DNA from: Palsa-506 sp963836355
GTDB lineage: Bacteria > Actinomycetota > Actinomycetes > Streptosporangiales > Streptosporangiaceae
Assembly (NCBI GenBank): GCA_963836355.1
Contig: CAWIJO010000029.1
Location: 186,001 to 250,000, forward strand
Reading direction: 5' to 3'
Length of the DNA stretch: 64,000 nt
Shown here in pieces: positions 9,058-16,317 of the stretch (the first letter of the stretch is position 1; the number at the start of each line of letters is the position of its first letter). The position numbers and the translations under genes are program-made. Below the pieces are notes generated by a model. That model was given only the letters and a program-made list of their open reading frames with translations. It was not told the DNA's origin and searched no databases.

Positions 9058-9693
9058 TCAGTGCGCCCGCGTCCGGGACGCGGATAGCGCGCTGCGCCAC
9101 CGGGGCAGCAGCCCGCCCTGCACATCCTCTGCCGTCAGGGCGTAACACAGATGGTCCCGCCAGCTGCCCTCGATATGCAGGCTCCGGCGCCGCAGGCCCT
9201 CCTCGCGGAATCCGAGCTTCTCGACCACCCGCCGGCTGGCCTGGTTCTCGGGCCTGATGGTGGCCTCGACGCGGTGCAGGCCGACGACGAAGAAGCAATG
9301 GTCCACTGCCATCGCCAGGGCCGTCGGAACCACGGCCTTGCCCGCGACCGCCTCGTCGACCCAGTAACCTACCTGGGCCGTGCGCGCAGATCCCCAGACG
9401 ATGCTGCCCACGGTAAGCTGCCCGGCGAACAGGTCCGCGTAGGTGATTACCCACGGCAGCGTCTGGCCCTGCCTCGCCTCCCGGCGCATCAGGCGGGCCA
9501 TCGCGATGTATGGACCCAGGCTGGTCTGGTACAGCGGGGTCTCCGGGTTAGTGGGCTCCCATGGCCGCAGCCATCCTGCGTTGCGGATCCGGGTCTCGCG
9601 CCAGACGGATGCATCCTTCACCCGCACCGGCCGCAGCCCGACCGGTGCATCCAGGAGGTCCGCTTCGGTAAGCGTGACCGGCCATCCGCGCAT
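9058..9693 (-). CDS. RimJ-like GNAT N-acetyltransferase
   Basis: A GNAT acetyltransferase of the RimJ/RimL type (ribosomal-protein N-acetylation in the named family; substrate here unknown). Conserved parts are RIRNAGWLRPWEPTNPETP, the strand TVGSIVWGSARTAQVGYWVD, the acetyl-CoA loop region EAVAGKAVVPTALAMAVD, and VEATIRPENQASRRVVEKLG with FREEGLRRRSLHIEGSWRDH. The ATG at 9693 (MRGWPVTLTE) matches where homologues begin; GTG 9702 and GTG 9747 are alternatives. It sits between mog and sepX, the usual place in actinobacterial molybdenum-cofactor strings, and is probably cotranscribed. Confidence 0.85.
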   Translation of the reverse strand: MRGWPVTLTEADLLDAPVGLRPVRVKDASVWRETRIRNAGWLRPWEPTNPETPLYQTSLGPYIAMARLMRREARQGQTLPWVITYADLFAGQLTVGSIVWGSARTAQVGYWVDEAVAGKAVVPTALAMAVDHCFFVVGLHRVEATIRPENQASRRVVEKLGFREEGLRRRSLHIEGSWRDHLCYALTAEDVQGGLLPRWRSALSASRTRAH

Positions 9694-9775
9694 ACGTCCC
9701 ACGAAGCCATCATTCCCCTGTCCTGTAGCTGAACGCCATTCGGTCACCCAATGAGGCGGGCACGAATTCGCCGGG

Positions 9776-10282
9776 TTACTGGCCGTTGGCGCCTTCCGCC
9801 GCGCGCGGGTGGTCGCCACCGCGCACCTGATCCACGGCGTGCGCCAGGATCGGCGAAAGCACGGCCATCCCGTCCCGCACGCCGCCGGACGACCCAGGCA
9901 GGTTGACGATGATCGTCCGGCCGGCCAGCCCGGCCAGGCCGCGGGACAGCACGGCGGCTGGCACGCCGGCCGCGGCGCCCGCCGACCGGATCGCCTCGGC
10001 GATGCCGGGGATTTCCCGGTCAAGCACCGCCCTGGTCATCTCGGGCGTGCGGTCGCTGGGGGTTAGACCCGTCCCGCCGGCGGTCACGATGACGTCGTAG
10101 CCGTCGGCCACCGCCTCGCGCAGCGCCGCAAGCACCGGCTCGCCGTCCCTTACGACCAGCGGACCGCCGACCTCGGCGCACCCGGCGGCGGCAAGCAACG
10201 CTGCCAGCACTGGCCCGGACCGGTCCGCGTACACCCCGGCCGCGGCGCGGTTCGACACCGTGATCGCCAGCGCCCTGATCAC
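9776..10282 (-). CDS. mog: MogA/MoaB molybdopterin adenylyltransferase
   Basis: A 168-aa protein that activates molybdopterin by adenylation before metal insertion. It shows the MoCF-binding fold motifs: LAITVSNRAAAGVYADRSGP, GYDVIVTAGGTGLTPSDRTP (the TGGTG loop) and GLAGRTIIVNLPGSSGGVRD. The GTG at 10282 overlaps the moaC stop as GTGA, indicating translational coupling. An ATG further upstream (10525) would only run antisense-like sequence through moaC. It works with the adjacent moaC and moeA in molybdenum cofactor synthesis. Confidence 0.9.
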   Translation of the reverse strand: MIRALAITVSNRAAAGVYADRSGPVLAALLAAAGCAEVGGPLVVRDGEPVLAALREAVADGYDVIVTAGGTGLTPSDRTPEMTRAVLDREIPGIAEAIRSAGAAAGVPAAVLSRGLAGLAGRTIIVNLPGSSGGVRDGMAVLSPILAHAVDQVRGGDHPRAAEGANGQ

Positions 10283-10707
10283 GGCCGGGCCCACCGGCCA
10301 GTCTTGCCGCCGGTCTTTTCCTCGACCCGCACGTCGCTGATCACCGCGGCCGGGTCCACGGCCTTGACCATGTCGATCAGCGCGAGCGCGGCGACCGTGA
10401 CCGCGGTCAGCGCCTCCATCTCCACGCCGGTCCGGTCCGCCGTCCGGGTCGCGGCCACGATGAGCACGCCGTCGTCTTGCACGGAAAGGTCGACGGCCAC
10501 CGAGTGCAGCCCGATCGGGTGGCACAGCGGTATCAGTTCCGGCGTCCGCTTCGCGCCCTGGATGCCGGCGACCCTGGCCACCGCGAGCGCGTCGCCCTTC
10601 GGCGTCCGGCCCGTCCGCAGCGCGGCCACGGCGTCGGCGGATAGCAATACCCGGCCGGACGCCCGCGCCGAACGGGCGGTCACGTTCTTGCCGGACACGT
10701 CGACCAT
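10279..10707 (-). CDS. moaC: Cyclic pyranopterin monophosphate synthase MoaC (5' end disrupted)
   Basis: MoaC converts the GTP-derived cyclic intermediate to cPMP, the first stable molybdenum cofactor precursor. The 142 codons given start at MVDVSGKNVTARSA and keep the catalytic core: GAKRTPELIPLCHPIGLHSV, DRTGVEMEALTAVTVAAL and IDMVKAVDPAAVISDVRVEE. The conserved lead LTHLDAAGQAR lies just upstream in the same frame but has no ATG or GTG. The natural start seems to be ATG 10844, overlapping the moeA stop, and that frame ends at 10737. Removing two bases from the first repeat unit (10803-10819) would join it to moaC in frame. As sequenced, translation would need a later or CTG start. Confidence 0.85.
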   Translation of the reverse strand: MVDVSGKNVTARSARASGRVLLSADAVAALRTGRTPKGDALAVARVAGIQGAKRTPELIPLCHPIGLHSVAVDLSVQDDGVLIVAATRTADRTGVEMEALTAVTVAALALIDMVKAVDPAAVISDVRVEEKTGGKTGRWARP

Positions 10708-10742
10708 CCGGGCCTGGCCGGCTGCGTCGAGGTGCGTCAGCC

Positions 10743-10819
10743 GTCCGGCCCCAGGCTGTCCGGCCCCAGGCTGTCCGGCCCCAGGCTGTCCGGCCCCAGG
10801 CTGTCCGGCCGCCCAGGCT
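10743..10819. repeat. 15-bp tandem repeat in the moaC 5' region
   Basis: Four perfect copies of GTCCGGCCCCAGGCT (10743-10802) plus a fifth copy (10803-10819) that carries two extra bases (17 bp). On the moaC strand the 15-bp unit would encode QPGAG repeats in frame with MoaC. The 17-bp unit shifts the frame. Confidence 0.95.
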
Positions 10820-10836
10820 GCTCAGCCCCCGAATAC

Positions 10837-12048
10837 TCAGTCATCAAGGCAGATCACCTCGGCTACCTCGCCCGCCTGCATGCCGGTCACCCGCTCCGGC
10901 ACGACGATCAGGGCATTCGCCCGGGCCAGCGCCGCCAGTTGATGCGACGCCTGGCCGGACAACGGCGTTACCTCGGTGCCGTCGGCAGCCAGCACGCCGC
11001 GCAGGAACGATCTCTTGTCCCGCGGCGACCGCAGCGGGGCGGCCAGTGTCGCGCGGGATGTCCGCTGCCGCCTGGCCGCTGACCCCTGCAGCGCCCGCAG
11101 CGCGGGCCGCACGAACAGCTGGAACGAGACGAACGCGCTGACCGGGTTCCCCGGCAGCGTCAGGATCGGCGTGCTGTCCGGGCCGATCATCCCGAACCCT
11201 TGCGGCATCCCCGGCTGCATCGCCACCTTGCGGAACCGGACCGTCCCCAGTTTCCGCAGCGCGGCCTTCACCACGTCGTGTTCGCCGCCCATGCTGACGC
11301 CGCCGCTGGTCAGCAGCAGGTCGGCCCGGTTAGCCGCGTCCTCGATCACGGCCAGTACCTGATCCGGGTCGTCTGGCACGCTCGGATGCCGGGCGGCGTC
11401 GGCACCGGCCTGCCGCGCGGCCGATGCCAGCATGAAGCTGTTGGACTCCCAGATCCGGCCGCGGGCGAGCGGGGTTCCAGGCGCCGCGAGCTCGTTCCCG
11501 GTGGAGAACACTGCCACCCGGGGGGGCGGGCGGCCAAGGACAGCAGCGCGGCCGGCCGCGGCGAGCAGGCCGAGCGACGCCGGGCCGATCTTGGCGCCCG
11601 CCTCGAGCAGCACGTCCCCCGGAGCGGCGTCGCCGCCCGCCCGCCGGATTGAGTCACCGGCCGCCGCCGGCTGGCTGATCTGCACCCGAGCGGCTCCGCC
11701 GTCGGTCAGCTCGACCGGCACGACGGCATCCGCGCCGTCCGGCAGCGGCGCGCCGGTCATGATCCGCAGGCAGCTGCCGGGGGCGAGCTGATGCTCGCGG
11801 GTGTCGCCGGCCGCCACCTCGCCGCGCACCGGCAGCGTGACCGGGGCGTCACTGGTGGCGGCAGCGATGTCGGCGGCGCGGACCGCGTAACCGTCCATGG
11901 CCGAGTTGTCGAACGACGGCAGCGGCCACTGCGCCGTGATGTCCTCGGCCAGCACGCTGCCGTCCGCATCTTCCAGACCGAGCTCACGCGGCGGCAGTGG
12001 CGCGATGGCCGCCAGGATCTCGGCCAGGTAGTCGTCGACGGAGTCCAT
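10837..12048 (-). CDS. moeA: Gephyrin-like molybdotransferase MoeA/Glp
   Basis: A 403-aa MoeA-family enzyme that inserts molybdate into adenylated molybdopterin. Visible motifs: PSFDNSAMDGYAVRAADIAA (active-site region, about 44-63), LRIMTGAPLPDGADAVVPVE, PPRVAVFSTGNELAAPGTPL, LLLTSGGVSMGGEHDVVKAA, and ILTLPGNPVSAFVSFQLFVR. The length is typical and the frame is intact. It begins 14 bases after galU and ends EVICLDD-TGA, overlapped by the presumed moaC ATG. In actinobacteria this paralogue (Glp) also binds the SepX/GlpR membrane protein, which is encoded three genes downstream, so a division link is plausible here. Confidence 0.93.
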   Translation of the reverse strand: MDSVDDYLAEILAAIAPLPPRELGLEDADGSVLAEDITAQWPLPSFDNSAMDGYAVRAADIAAATSDAPVTLPVRGEVAAGDTREHQLAPGSCLRIMTGAPLPDGADAVVPVELTDGGAARVQISQPAAAGDSIRRAGGDAAPGDVLLEAGAKIGPASLGLLAAAGRAAVLGRPPPRVAVFSTGNELAAPGTPLARGRIWESNSFMLASAARQAGADAARHPSVPDDPDQVLAVIEDAANRADLLLTSGGVSMGGEHDVVKAALRKLGTVRFRKVAMQPGMPQGFGMIGPDSTPILTLPGNPVSAFVSFQLFVRPALRALQGSAARRQRTSRATLAAPLRSPRDKRSFLRGVLAADGTEVTPLSGQASHQLAALARANALIVVPERVTGMQAGEVAEVICLDD

Positions 12049-12062
12049 TGGCTGCCCGGTTC

Positions 12063-12971
12063 CTACAGGCTGTCCAGGTAGTCACGCAACCACGGCACAA
12101 ACTCGCCGGCCACGTCCTCCCGCTGGCACGCGAACTGGACAATCGTGCGCAGGTAGTCGAGCTTGTTGCCTGTGTCGTAGCGGCGGCCGCGGAACAGCAC
12201 GCCGTGCACGCCGCCGCTGTCCGCGGCGCCGCCGCGGTCGGCCATGGCCAGCGTCCGCAGCGCGTCAGTAAGCTGGATCTCACCGCCGCGGCCCGGCGGG
12301 GTATCGCGCAGTACGCCGAACACGGCCGGGTCGCAGACGTACCGGCCGATGATGATCCAGTTGGACGGGGCTTCACCCGGATCCGGCTTCTCCACCAGGT
12401 CGGTGACTGCCACCACATCGTCCTCGTCGGTCGGCTTGATCGCCACGCACCCGTAAGACGAGATCTGGCTGGACTGGACCTCCATCAGCGCCACGATGCT
12501 GCCGCCGTACCGTTTCCTGGCCTGGATCATGCGGCGCAGCAGCGGATCACGGCGGTCGATGAAATCATCGCCGAGCAGCACGGCGAACGGCTCGTCGCCG
12601 ACGTGCTCGGCGGCGCAGAGGACCGCATGGCCGAGGCCCTTAGGCGCGTCCTGGCGCACGTAGTGCATCTCGGCGAGGTCGGTGGCCGCGCGGATGGTGG
12701 CGAGCCCGGCACCGTCGCCCTTCGCGGTCAGCGCGTCCTCAAGCTCGCTGGCCCGGTCGAAGTGGTCCTCGATGGCGGACTTGCCGCGCCGGGTCACCAT
12801 CAGCACGTCACGCAGCCCGGCCGCGACCGCCTCCTCCACGACCAGCTGGATCGTGGGAGTGTCGATGACTGGCAGCATTTCCTTCGGGATGGCCTTGGCC
12901 GCAGGCAGAAACCTGGTGCCCAGGCCAGCAGCCGGGATGACTGCTTTGGTCACGGGGGGTGTATCAGCCAT
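12063..12971 (-). CDS. galU: UTP-glucose-1-phosphate uridylyltransferase
   Basis: GalU makes UDP-glucose from glucose-1-phosphate and UTP. The 302-aa product from ATG 12971 has the signature TKAVIPAAGLGTRFLPAAKA with IPKEMLPVIDTPTIQ, then RRGKSAIEDHFDRASELE, LGHAVLCAAEHVGDEPFAVL, LGDDFIDRR and the C-terminal RYDTGNKLDYLRTIVQFACQ. An in-frame upstream start (13010) would overlap the divergent folate gene and is less likely. UDP-glucose is a precursor for cell-wall polymers and could feed the exopolysaccharide locus on the right side of this window, although the two are 25 kb apart. It leads the moeA-moaC-mog-GNAT-sepX string. Confidence 0.94.
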   Translation of the reverse strand: MADTPPVTKAVIPAAGLGTRFLPAAKAIPKEMLPVIDTPTIQLVVEEAVAAGLRDVLMVTRRGKSAIEDHFDRASELEDALTAKGDGAGLATIRAATDLAEMHYVRQDAPKGLGHAVLCAAEHVGDEPFAVLLGDDFIDRRDPLLRRMIQARKRYGGSIVALMEVQSSQISSYGCVAIKPTDEDDVVAVTDLVEKPDPGEAPSNWIIIGRYVCDPAVFGVLRDTPPGRGGEIQLTDALRTLAMADRGGAADSGGVHGVLFRGRRYDTGNKLDYLRTIVQFACQREDVAGEFVPWLRDYLDSL

Positions 12972-13004
12972 GCTGAGAACCCTAGCTATGGTGCGGGAGG
13001 ACTC

Positions 13005-13727
13005 GTGCACGGCATGGCCTCAGAAGTCCCAGGCGGTGCTTCCGTCGCGGGCGGCGCCGGCGCCGCTGATGCCGTTTCAGATGGTATTTCAGCGGCTTAT
13101 GCCGGGGCGGCGGTTACTGGCGGAGCAGCCCCCGCCGGTAATCCCGACCGCCTGCCTGCCGCGAAGGCCGCGCTGCGGCGCCGGCTCGTGGCGGCCCGCG
13201 GCAGGCTGACCGAGACGGCGCGCGCCGAGGCAGGCCGTTTGCTCCGGGATGCGGTGCTCGCGCTGCCCGAGGCGCAGATGGCCGGGACGGCCGCTGCCTA
13301 CTACTCGGTCGGCACCGAGCCGGATACCCGCGGCCTGGTCTATGCGCTGTGGAAACGCGGCACGTACGTGCTGCTGCCGCTGCTGCTGCCCGGCGGCGAC
13401 CTGGACTGGGCCTCCTACGAGGGCCCTGGCTCGCTGGCGCCGGGCCCGCGCGGCCTGCTGCAGCCCGCCGAGCCGCCGCGCGGGACGGCCGCCATAGCCA
13501 GCGCCGACCTCGTGATCGTTCCCGCGCTCGCAGCGGACCGCCGCGGCGTCCGGCTCGGCCGCGGCGGCGGCTCGTACGACCGTGCCCTGGCCCGGGTCGG
13601 CGGGCCGGTCCTGACCGTGGCCTTGCTGTACGACGGCGAACTGCTTGATGAGGTCCCGGCCGGCCCGCATGACCTCCCGGTACGCATGATCGCCCAGCCG
13701 CGCGAAGGAATCACCAGGGCGTCGTGA
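13005..13727 (+). CDS. 5-formyltetrahydrofolate cyclo-ligase
   Basis: Returns 5-formyl-THF to the active folate pool as 5,10-methenyl-THF using ATP. The core from about residue 45 reads KAALRRRLVAARGRLTETAR, AAYYSVGTEPDTRGLVYALW, ADLVIVPALAADRRGVRLGR and GGGSYDRALARVGGPVLTVA, matching the family's substrate and ATP loops. The GTG at 13005 follows a good GGGAGGA site; it adds about 40 Ala/Gly-rich residues not typical of the roughly 190-aa family. The gene is divergent from galU with only 33 bases between starts, so both promoters must overlap or lie inside the genes. Confidence 0.88.
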   Translation: MHGMASEVPGGASVAGGAGAADAVSDGISAAYAGAAVTGGAAPAGNPDRLPAAKAALRRRLVAARGRLTETARAEAGRLLRDAVLALPEAQMAGTAAAYYSVGTEPDTRGLVYALWKRGTYVLLPLLLPGGDLDWASYEGPGSLAPGPRGLLQPAEPPRGTAAIASADLVIVPALAADRRGVRLGRGGGSYDRALARVGGPVLTVALLYDGELLDEVPAGPHDLPVRMIAQPREGITRAS

Positions 13728-13740
13728 GGGTTGCTACCAT

Positions 13741-13767
13741 TTAGCAGTTGAACGCGGCGAGTGCTAA
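13741..13767 (+). promoter_or_regulatory. CIRCE-like HrcA operator upstream of fmdB
   Basis: TTAGCAGTT (13741-13749), nine bases, then GAGTGCTAA (13759-13767). CIRCE, the HrcA heat-shock repressor site, is TTAGCACTC-N9-GAGTGCTAA; the right arm is perfect and the left arm matches at six or seven positions. A possible -10 hexamer TACCAT lies just upstream (13735-13740), so a bound repressor would cover the transcription start. Confidence 0.6.
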
Positions 13768-13786
13768 CGCCACCCGAGGAGGAAAT

Positions 13787-14233
13787 GTGCCGACCTACCA
13801 GTACGCCTGCACGGACTGTGCGGAGCGGGTCGAGGTGGTGCAGAAGTTCACCGACGAGCCGCTGCTGGTGTGCTCGCTGTGCGGTGGCAGGCTCCGGAAG
13901 GTCTTCTCGCCGGTCGGCATCGTCTTCAAGGGATCCGGCTTCTACCGCACCGACTCCCGCGCCGCCGCCAAGGCCGCAGCCACGAAGGACAAGGCGCTAA
14001 ACGGATCTTCGGAGAACGGGTCGGGCTCGGCCAGCTCGTCGGACTCCGGGGGGTCCTCGGATGCCAAGTCCGGCGGCGAGTCGTCGTCCGGTGACAAGAA
14101 GGCGGACAAGTCAGCGGCGGCGTCGGGCTCGGGGTCGTCCGCGGGCAACTCGGGCGGCTCGCCCTCCCCTGCAGGTTCCTCGTCCTCCGGCAACTCATCG
14201 TCGTCCTCGTCGTCGGGCTCGAAGGTCGCCTGA
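13787..14233 (+). CDS. FmdB-family zinc-ribbon protein
   Basis: A 148-aa small regulatory-type protein. GTG 13787 is chosen because GAGGAGG precedes it and the product starts VPTYQYACTDCAERVEVVQK, the conserved FmdB zinc ribbon with two CxxC pairs (CTDC and CSLCGG). GIVFKGSGFYRTDSR closes the conserved domain at about residue 60. The remaining 85 residues are low-complexity Ser/Gly/Lys, normal for actinobacterial members. FmdB proteins are proposed regulators or porin-expression factors; the biochemical role is unknown. A CIRCE-like site directly upstream suggests heat-shock control, and MTA phosphorylase follows 6 bases after its stop. Confidence 0.9.
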   Translation: MPTYQYACTDCAERVEVVQKFTDEPLLVCSLCGGRLRKVFSPVGIVFKGSGFYRTDSRAAAKAAATKDKALNGSSENGSGSASSSDSGGSSDAKSGGESSSGDKKADKSAAASGSGSSAGNSGGSPSPAGSSSSGNSSSSSSSGSKVA

Positions 14234-14239
14234 CCTGCC

Positions 14240-15046
14240 GTGGCCGGCCAGGCCAGCATCGGCGTCATCGGCGGCTCCGGGCTGTATGAGTTCCTCTCCG
14301 GCGCCGAGGAAGTAACGGTCGAGACGCCGTTCGGGCCGCCCAGCGACCGGATCGTCGTCGGCGATGTCGGCGGCCGCTCGGTCGCATTCCTGCCCAGGCA
14401 CGGCCGCGACCACCAGTACCCGCCGCACCGCATCCCGTACCGGGCGAACTTGTGGGCGCTGCGCTCGCTCGGCGTGCGGCAGGTGCTGGCGCCGAGCGCG
14501 GTCGGCTCGCTGACGGAATCCTACGGACCCGGCACGCTGGCCATCCCGGACCAGCTGGTCGATCGTACGATGAGCCGGCCACAGACTTTTTATAACGAGC
14601 AGCGCGCGGTCCATGTCCCGTTCGCCGACCCGTACTGCCCGCGGGGCCGGTCGACGGTGATCTCGGTGGCCCGGGCGGCCGGCTGGGTCCCGGCCGGATC
14701 CGGGACGCTCGTGGTCATCGAGGGCCCGCGGTTCTCCAGCCGGGCCGAGTCGCGGTGGTATGCGGCGCAGGGCTGGACGCTGATCGGCATGACCGGGTGT
14801 CCCGAGGCCGTGCTGGCCCGGGAGCTCGCGCTTTGCTATACGACGATCGCGCTAGTCACCGACACTGATGCCGGCGTCGAGGAGGGGGAAGGGGTCACTC
14901 ATGCCCAGGTGTTCCGGGTGTTCGGCGAGAACATCGGGCGGCTGCGGGACCTGCTGATGGCCACGATCGAGCGGCTCTCCGCTCAGCGGGACTGCCCGTG
15001 CCCGCGGGCGCTGGACGGCATGGACCTGCCCTTCCCGCTGCCCTGA
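14240..15046 (+). CDS. mtnP: S-methyl-5'-thioadenosine phosphorylase family
   Basis: A 268-aa purine nucleoside phosphorylase of the MTAP branch, which cleaves methylthioadenosine (or methylthioinosine) for methionine and purine salvage. Seen: IGVIGGSGLYEF (phosphate loop), VAFLPRHGRDHQYPPHRIPY, ALRSLGVRQVLAPSAVGSL, VVIEGPRFSSRAESRWYAAQ, GWTLIGMTGCPEAVLARELA and ALVTDTDAGVEEGEGV. The final aspartate region favours 6-amino or 6-oxo specificity that cannot be settled by eye. The GTG start at 14240 lies 6 bases after fmdB, so the two are probably cotranscribed. Confidence 0.92.
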   Translation: MAGQASIGVIGGSGLYEFLSGAEEVTVETPFGPPSDRIVVGDVGGRSVAFLPRHGRDHQYPPHRIPYRANLWALRSLGVRQVLAPSAVGSLTESYGPGTLAIPDQLVDRTMSRPQTFYNEQRAVHVPFADPYCPRGRSTVISVARAAGWVPAGSGTLVVIEGPRFSSRAESRWYAAQGWTLIGMTGCPEAVLARELALCYTTIALVTDTDAGVEEGEGVTHAQVFRVFGENIGRLRDLLMATIERLSAQRDCPCPRALDGMDLPFPLP

Positions 15047-15189
15047 CTGCGTTTCCAGCCGGTTTGGGCGGCCGCCGGCCTGGCCGTCTGCTGTCCTGGC
15101 TGTCTGCTGGCTCGGTCGGCGGCCCGCGCCGCCGGGCCCGGCCCGGTGGCTACCATTAGGCTTGGCGCGACCGCTGGTCCGCCCGTCCA

Positions 15190-15262
15190 GCCCCGATAGC
15201 TCAGCGGATAGAGCAACCGCCTCCTAAGCGGTAGGTCGCAGGTTCGATTCCTGCTCGGGGCG
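15190..15262 (+). tRNA. tRNA-Arg (anticodon CCT)
   Basis: Complete cloverleaf: acceptor GCCCCGA/TCGGGGC, D arm GCTCAGCGGATAGAGC, anticodon stem ACCGC/GCGGT around CTCCTAA (anticodon CCT, reads AGG), and T arm GCAGG-TTCGATT-CCTGC. Discriminator is G and CCA is not encoded. It reads the rare arginine codon AGG. Confidence 0.97.
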
Positions 15263-15291
15263 CAGCTCAAAGCGCGATCGGGGTTGCGCGG

Positions 15292-16128
15292 TCATGGTTT
15301 GCGGCCGATGCCGCCGTAGACGGAGACAGCGGCGTCATCTGGCTTGCCTGCCTGGCCGATGTCGGTGCGGCCGGGACGCCAGCGGGGCAGGGATACCACG
15401 CCTGGGTCGATGAGATCCAGGCCGGTGAAGAACCGCTCAACCGCCGACAGGGAGCGGACTTCCATGGTTACCCCGCTGCGCCGGAATACCGCGGCCACCC
15501 CTTCCCATGCCGCCGGGTCGAAGTCACCGGTCAGGTGAGACAGTGCCAGGTAGCTGCCGGATGGCAGCCCGTCCAGCAGCCGGCTGGCCAGGGTGTAGGG
15601 GTGATCAGCGGCCGGAATGAAATGCATGATCGCGATCAGCAGCAAGGCGACCGGCTGGCTCAGGTCCAGCGTGTTGTGCAGGTCCGGGGAATTGAGGATC
15701 TTGTCAGGATCGCGCAGGTCAGCATCAATATAGGCGGTTCTGCCCGCCGGGCCCGCGGTGAGCAGTGCCCGGGCGTGGGAAAGCACGATGGGGTCGTTGT
15801 CGACGTACACGACCCGTGCCCGCGGCTCGGCGTCCTGTGCTATCTCGTGCACGTTGGGCGAGGTCGGAATGCCGGTGCCGATGTCCAGGAACTGGCTGAT
15901 GCGCGCCTCACGGGCGAGATAGTGCACCGCGCGGCGCAGGAACGCGCGGTTCTCCCTGGGCGGGATCCGCGAGTTGGGGTTGGCTTTCAGGCCCGCCTCG
16001 GCAGCGGCCCGGTCGGCGGCGAAGTTGTCTTTCCCGCCGAGCAGGTAGTCATAGACCCGCGCCGGGTGCGGCCGGTCGGTATGCAGGTCAATCCGCTGCT
16101 GGCTCATGCCGGCCGGGTCTGTGTTCAT
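15292..16128 (-). CDS. SAM-dependent methyltransferase, DUF574 family
   Basis: A 278-aa protein of the actinobacterial DUF574/Methyltransf_19 family. The hallmark N-terminus DLHTDRPHPARVYDYLLGGK and DNFAADRAAAE is present, followed by ISQFLDIGTGIPTSPNVHEI (SAM loop), RVVYVDNDPIVLSHARALL, and DLSQPVALLLIAIMHFIPAA. The family is very common in actinomycetes, but substrates are largely unknown. It stands alone, convergent with tRNA-Arg. ATG 16128 is used; an internal ATG eight codons later is equally possible. Confidence 0.9.
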   Translation of the reverse strand: MNTDPAGMSQQRIDLHTDRPHPARVYDYLLGGKDNFAADRAAAEAGLKANPNSRIPPRENRAFLRRAVHYLAREARISQFLDIGTGIPTSPNVHEIAQDAEPRARVVYVDNDPIVLSHARALLTAGPAGRTAYIDADLRDPDKILNSPDLHNTLDLSQPVALLLIAIMHFIPAADHPYTLASRLLDGLPSGSYLALSHLTGDFDPAAWEGVAAVFRRSGVTMEVRSLSAVERFFTGLDLIDPGVVSLPRWRPGRTDIGQAGKPDDAAVSVYGGIGRKP

Positions 16129-16317
16129 CAGCCTTTCCTCTGCTAGGCCGAGCGCGTGCCCGCGGCCAATGCCACGGTGCCCGCCGGATCCCCTGGCCGC
16201 ATAATATGCCCGGGCCGGCTCCCAGACCGCCGCAGAATGGCCAAATCCGCCGGACTCGCGGCGGCCAGCCGTAGCGCCTAGGCTGCCGACCTGGTGAGCT
16301 TGAAACTGGACGAGCCG

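Noticed and set aside
8825..9454. Minus-strand 209-aa frame over the GNAT-sepX junction
   Set aside because: It is an out-of-frame reading of the acetyltransferase; its Arg/Gly-rich translation has no motif.
11997..13004. N-terminal 336-residue extension of the folate cyclo-ligase
   Set aside because: This part is antisense to galU and moeA; a strong ribosome site supports GTG 13005.
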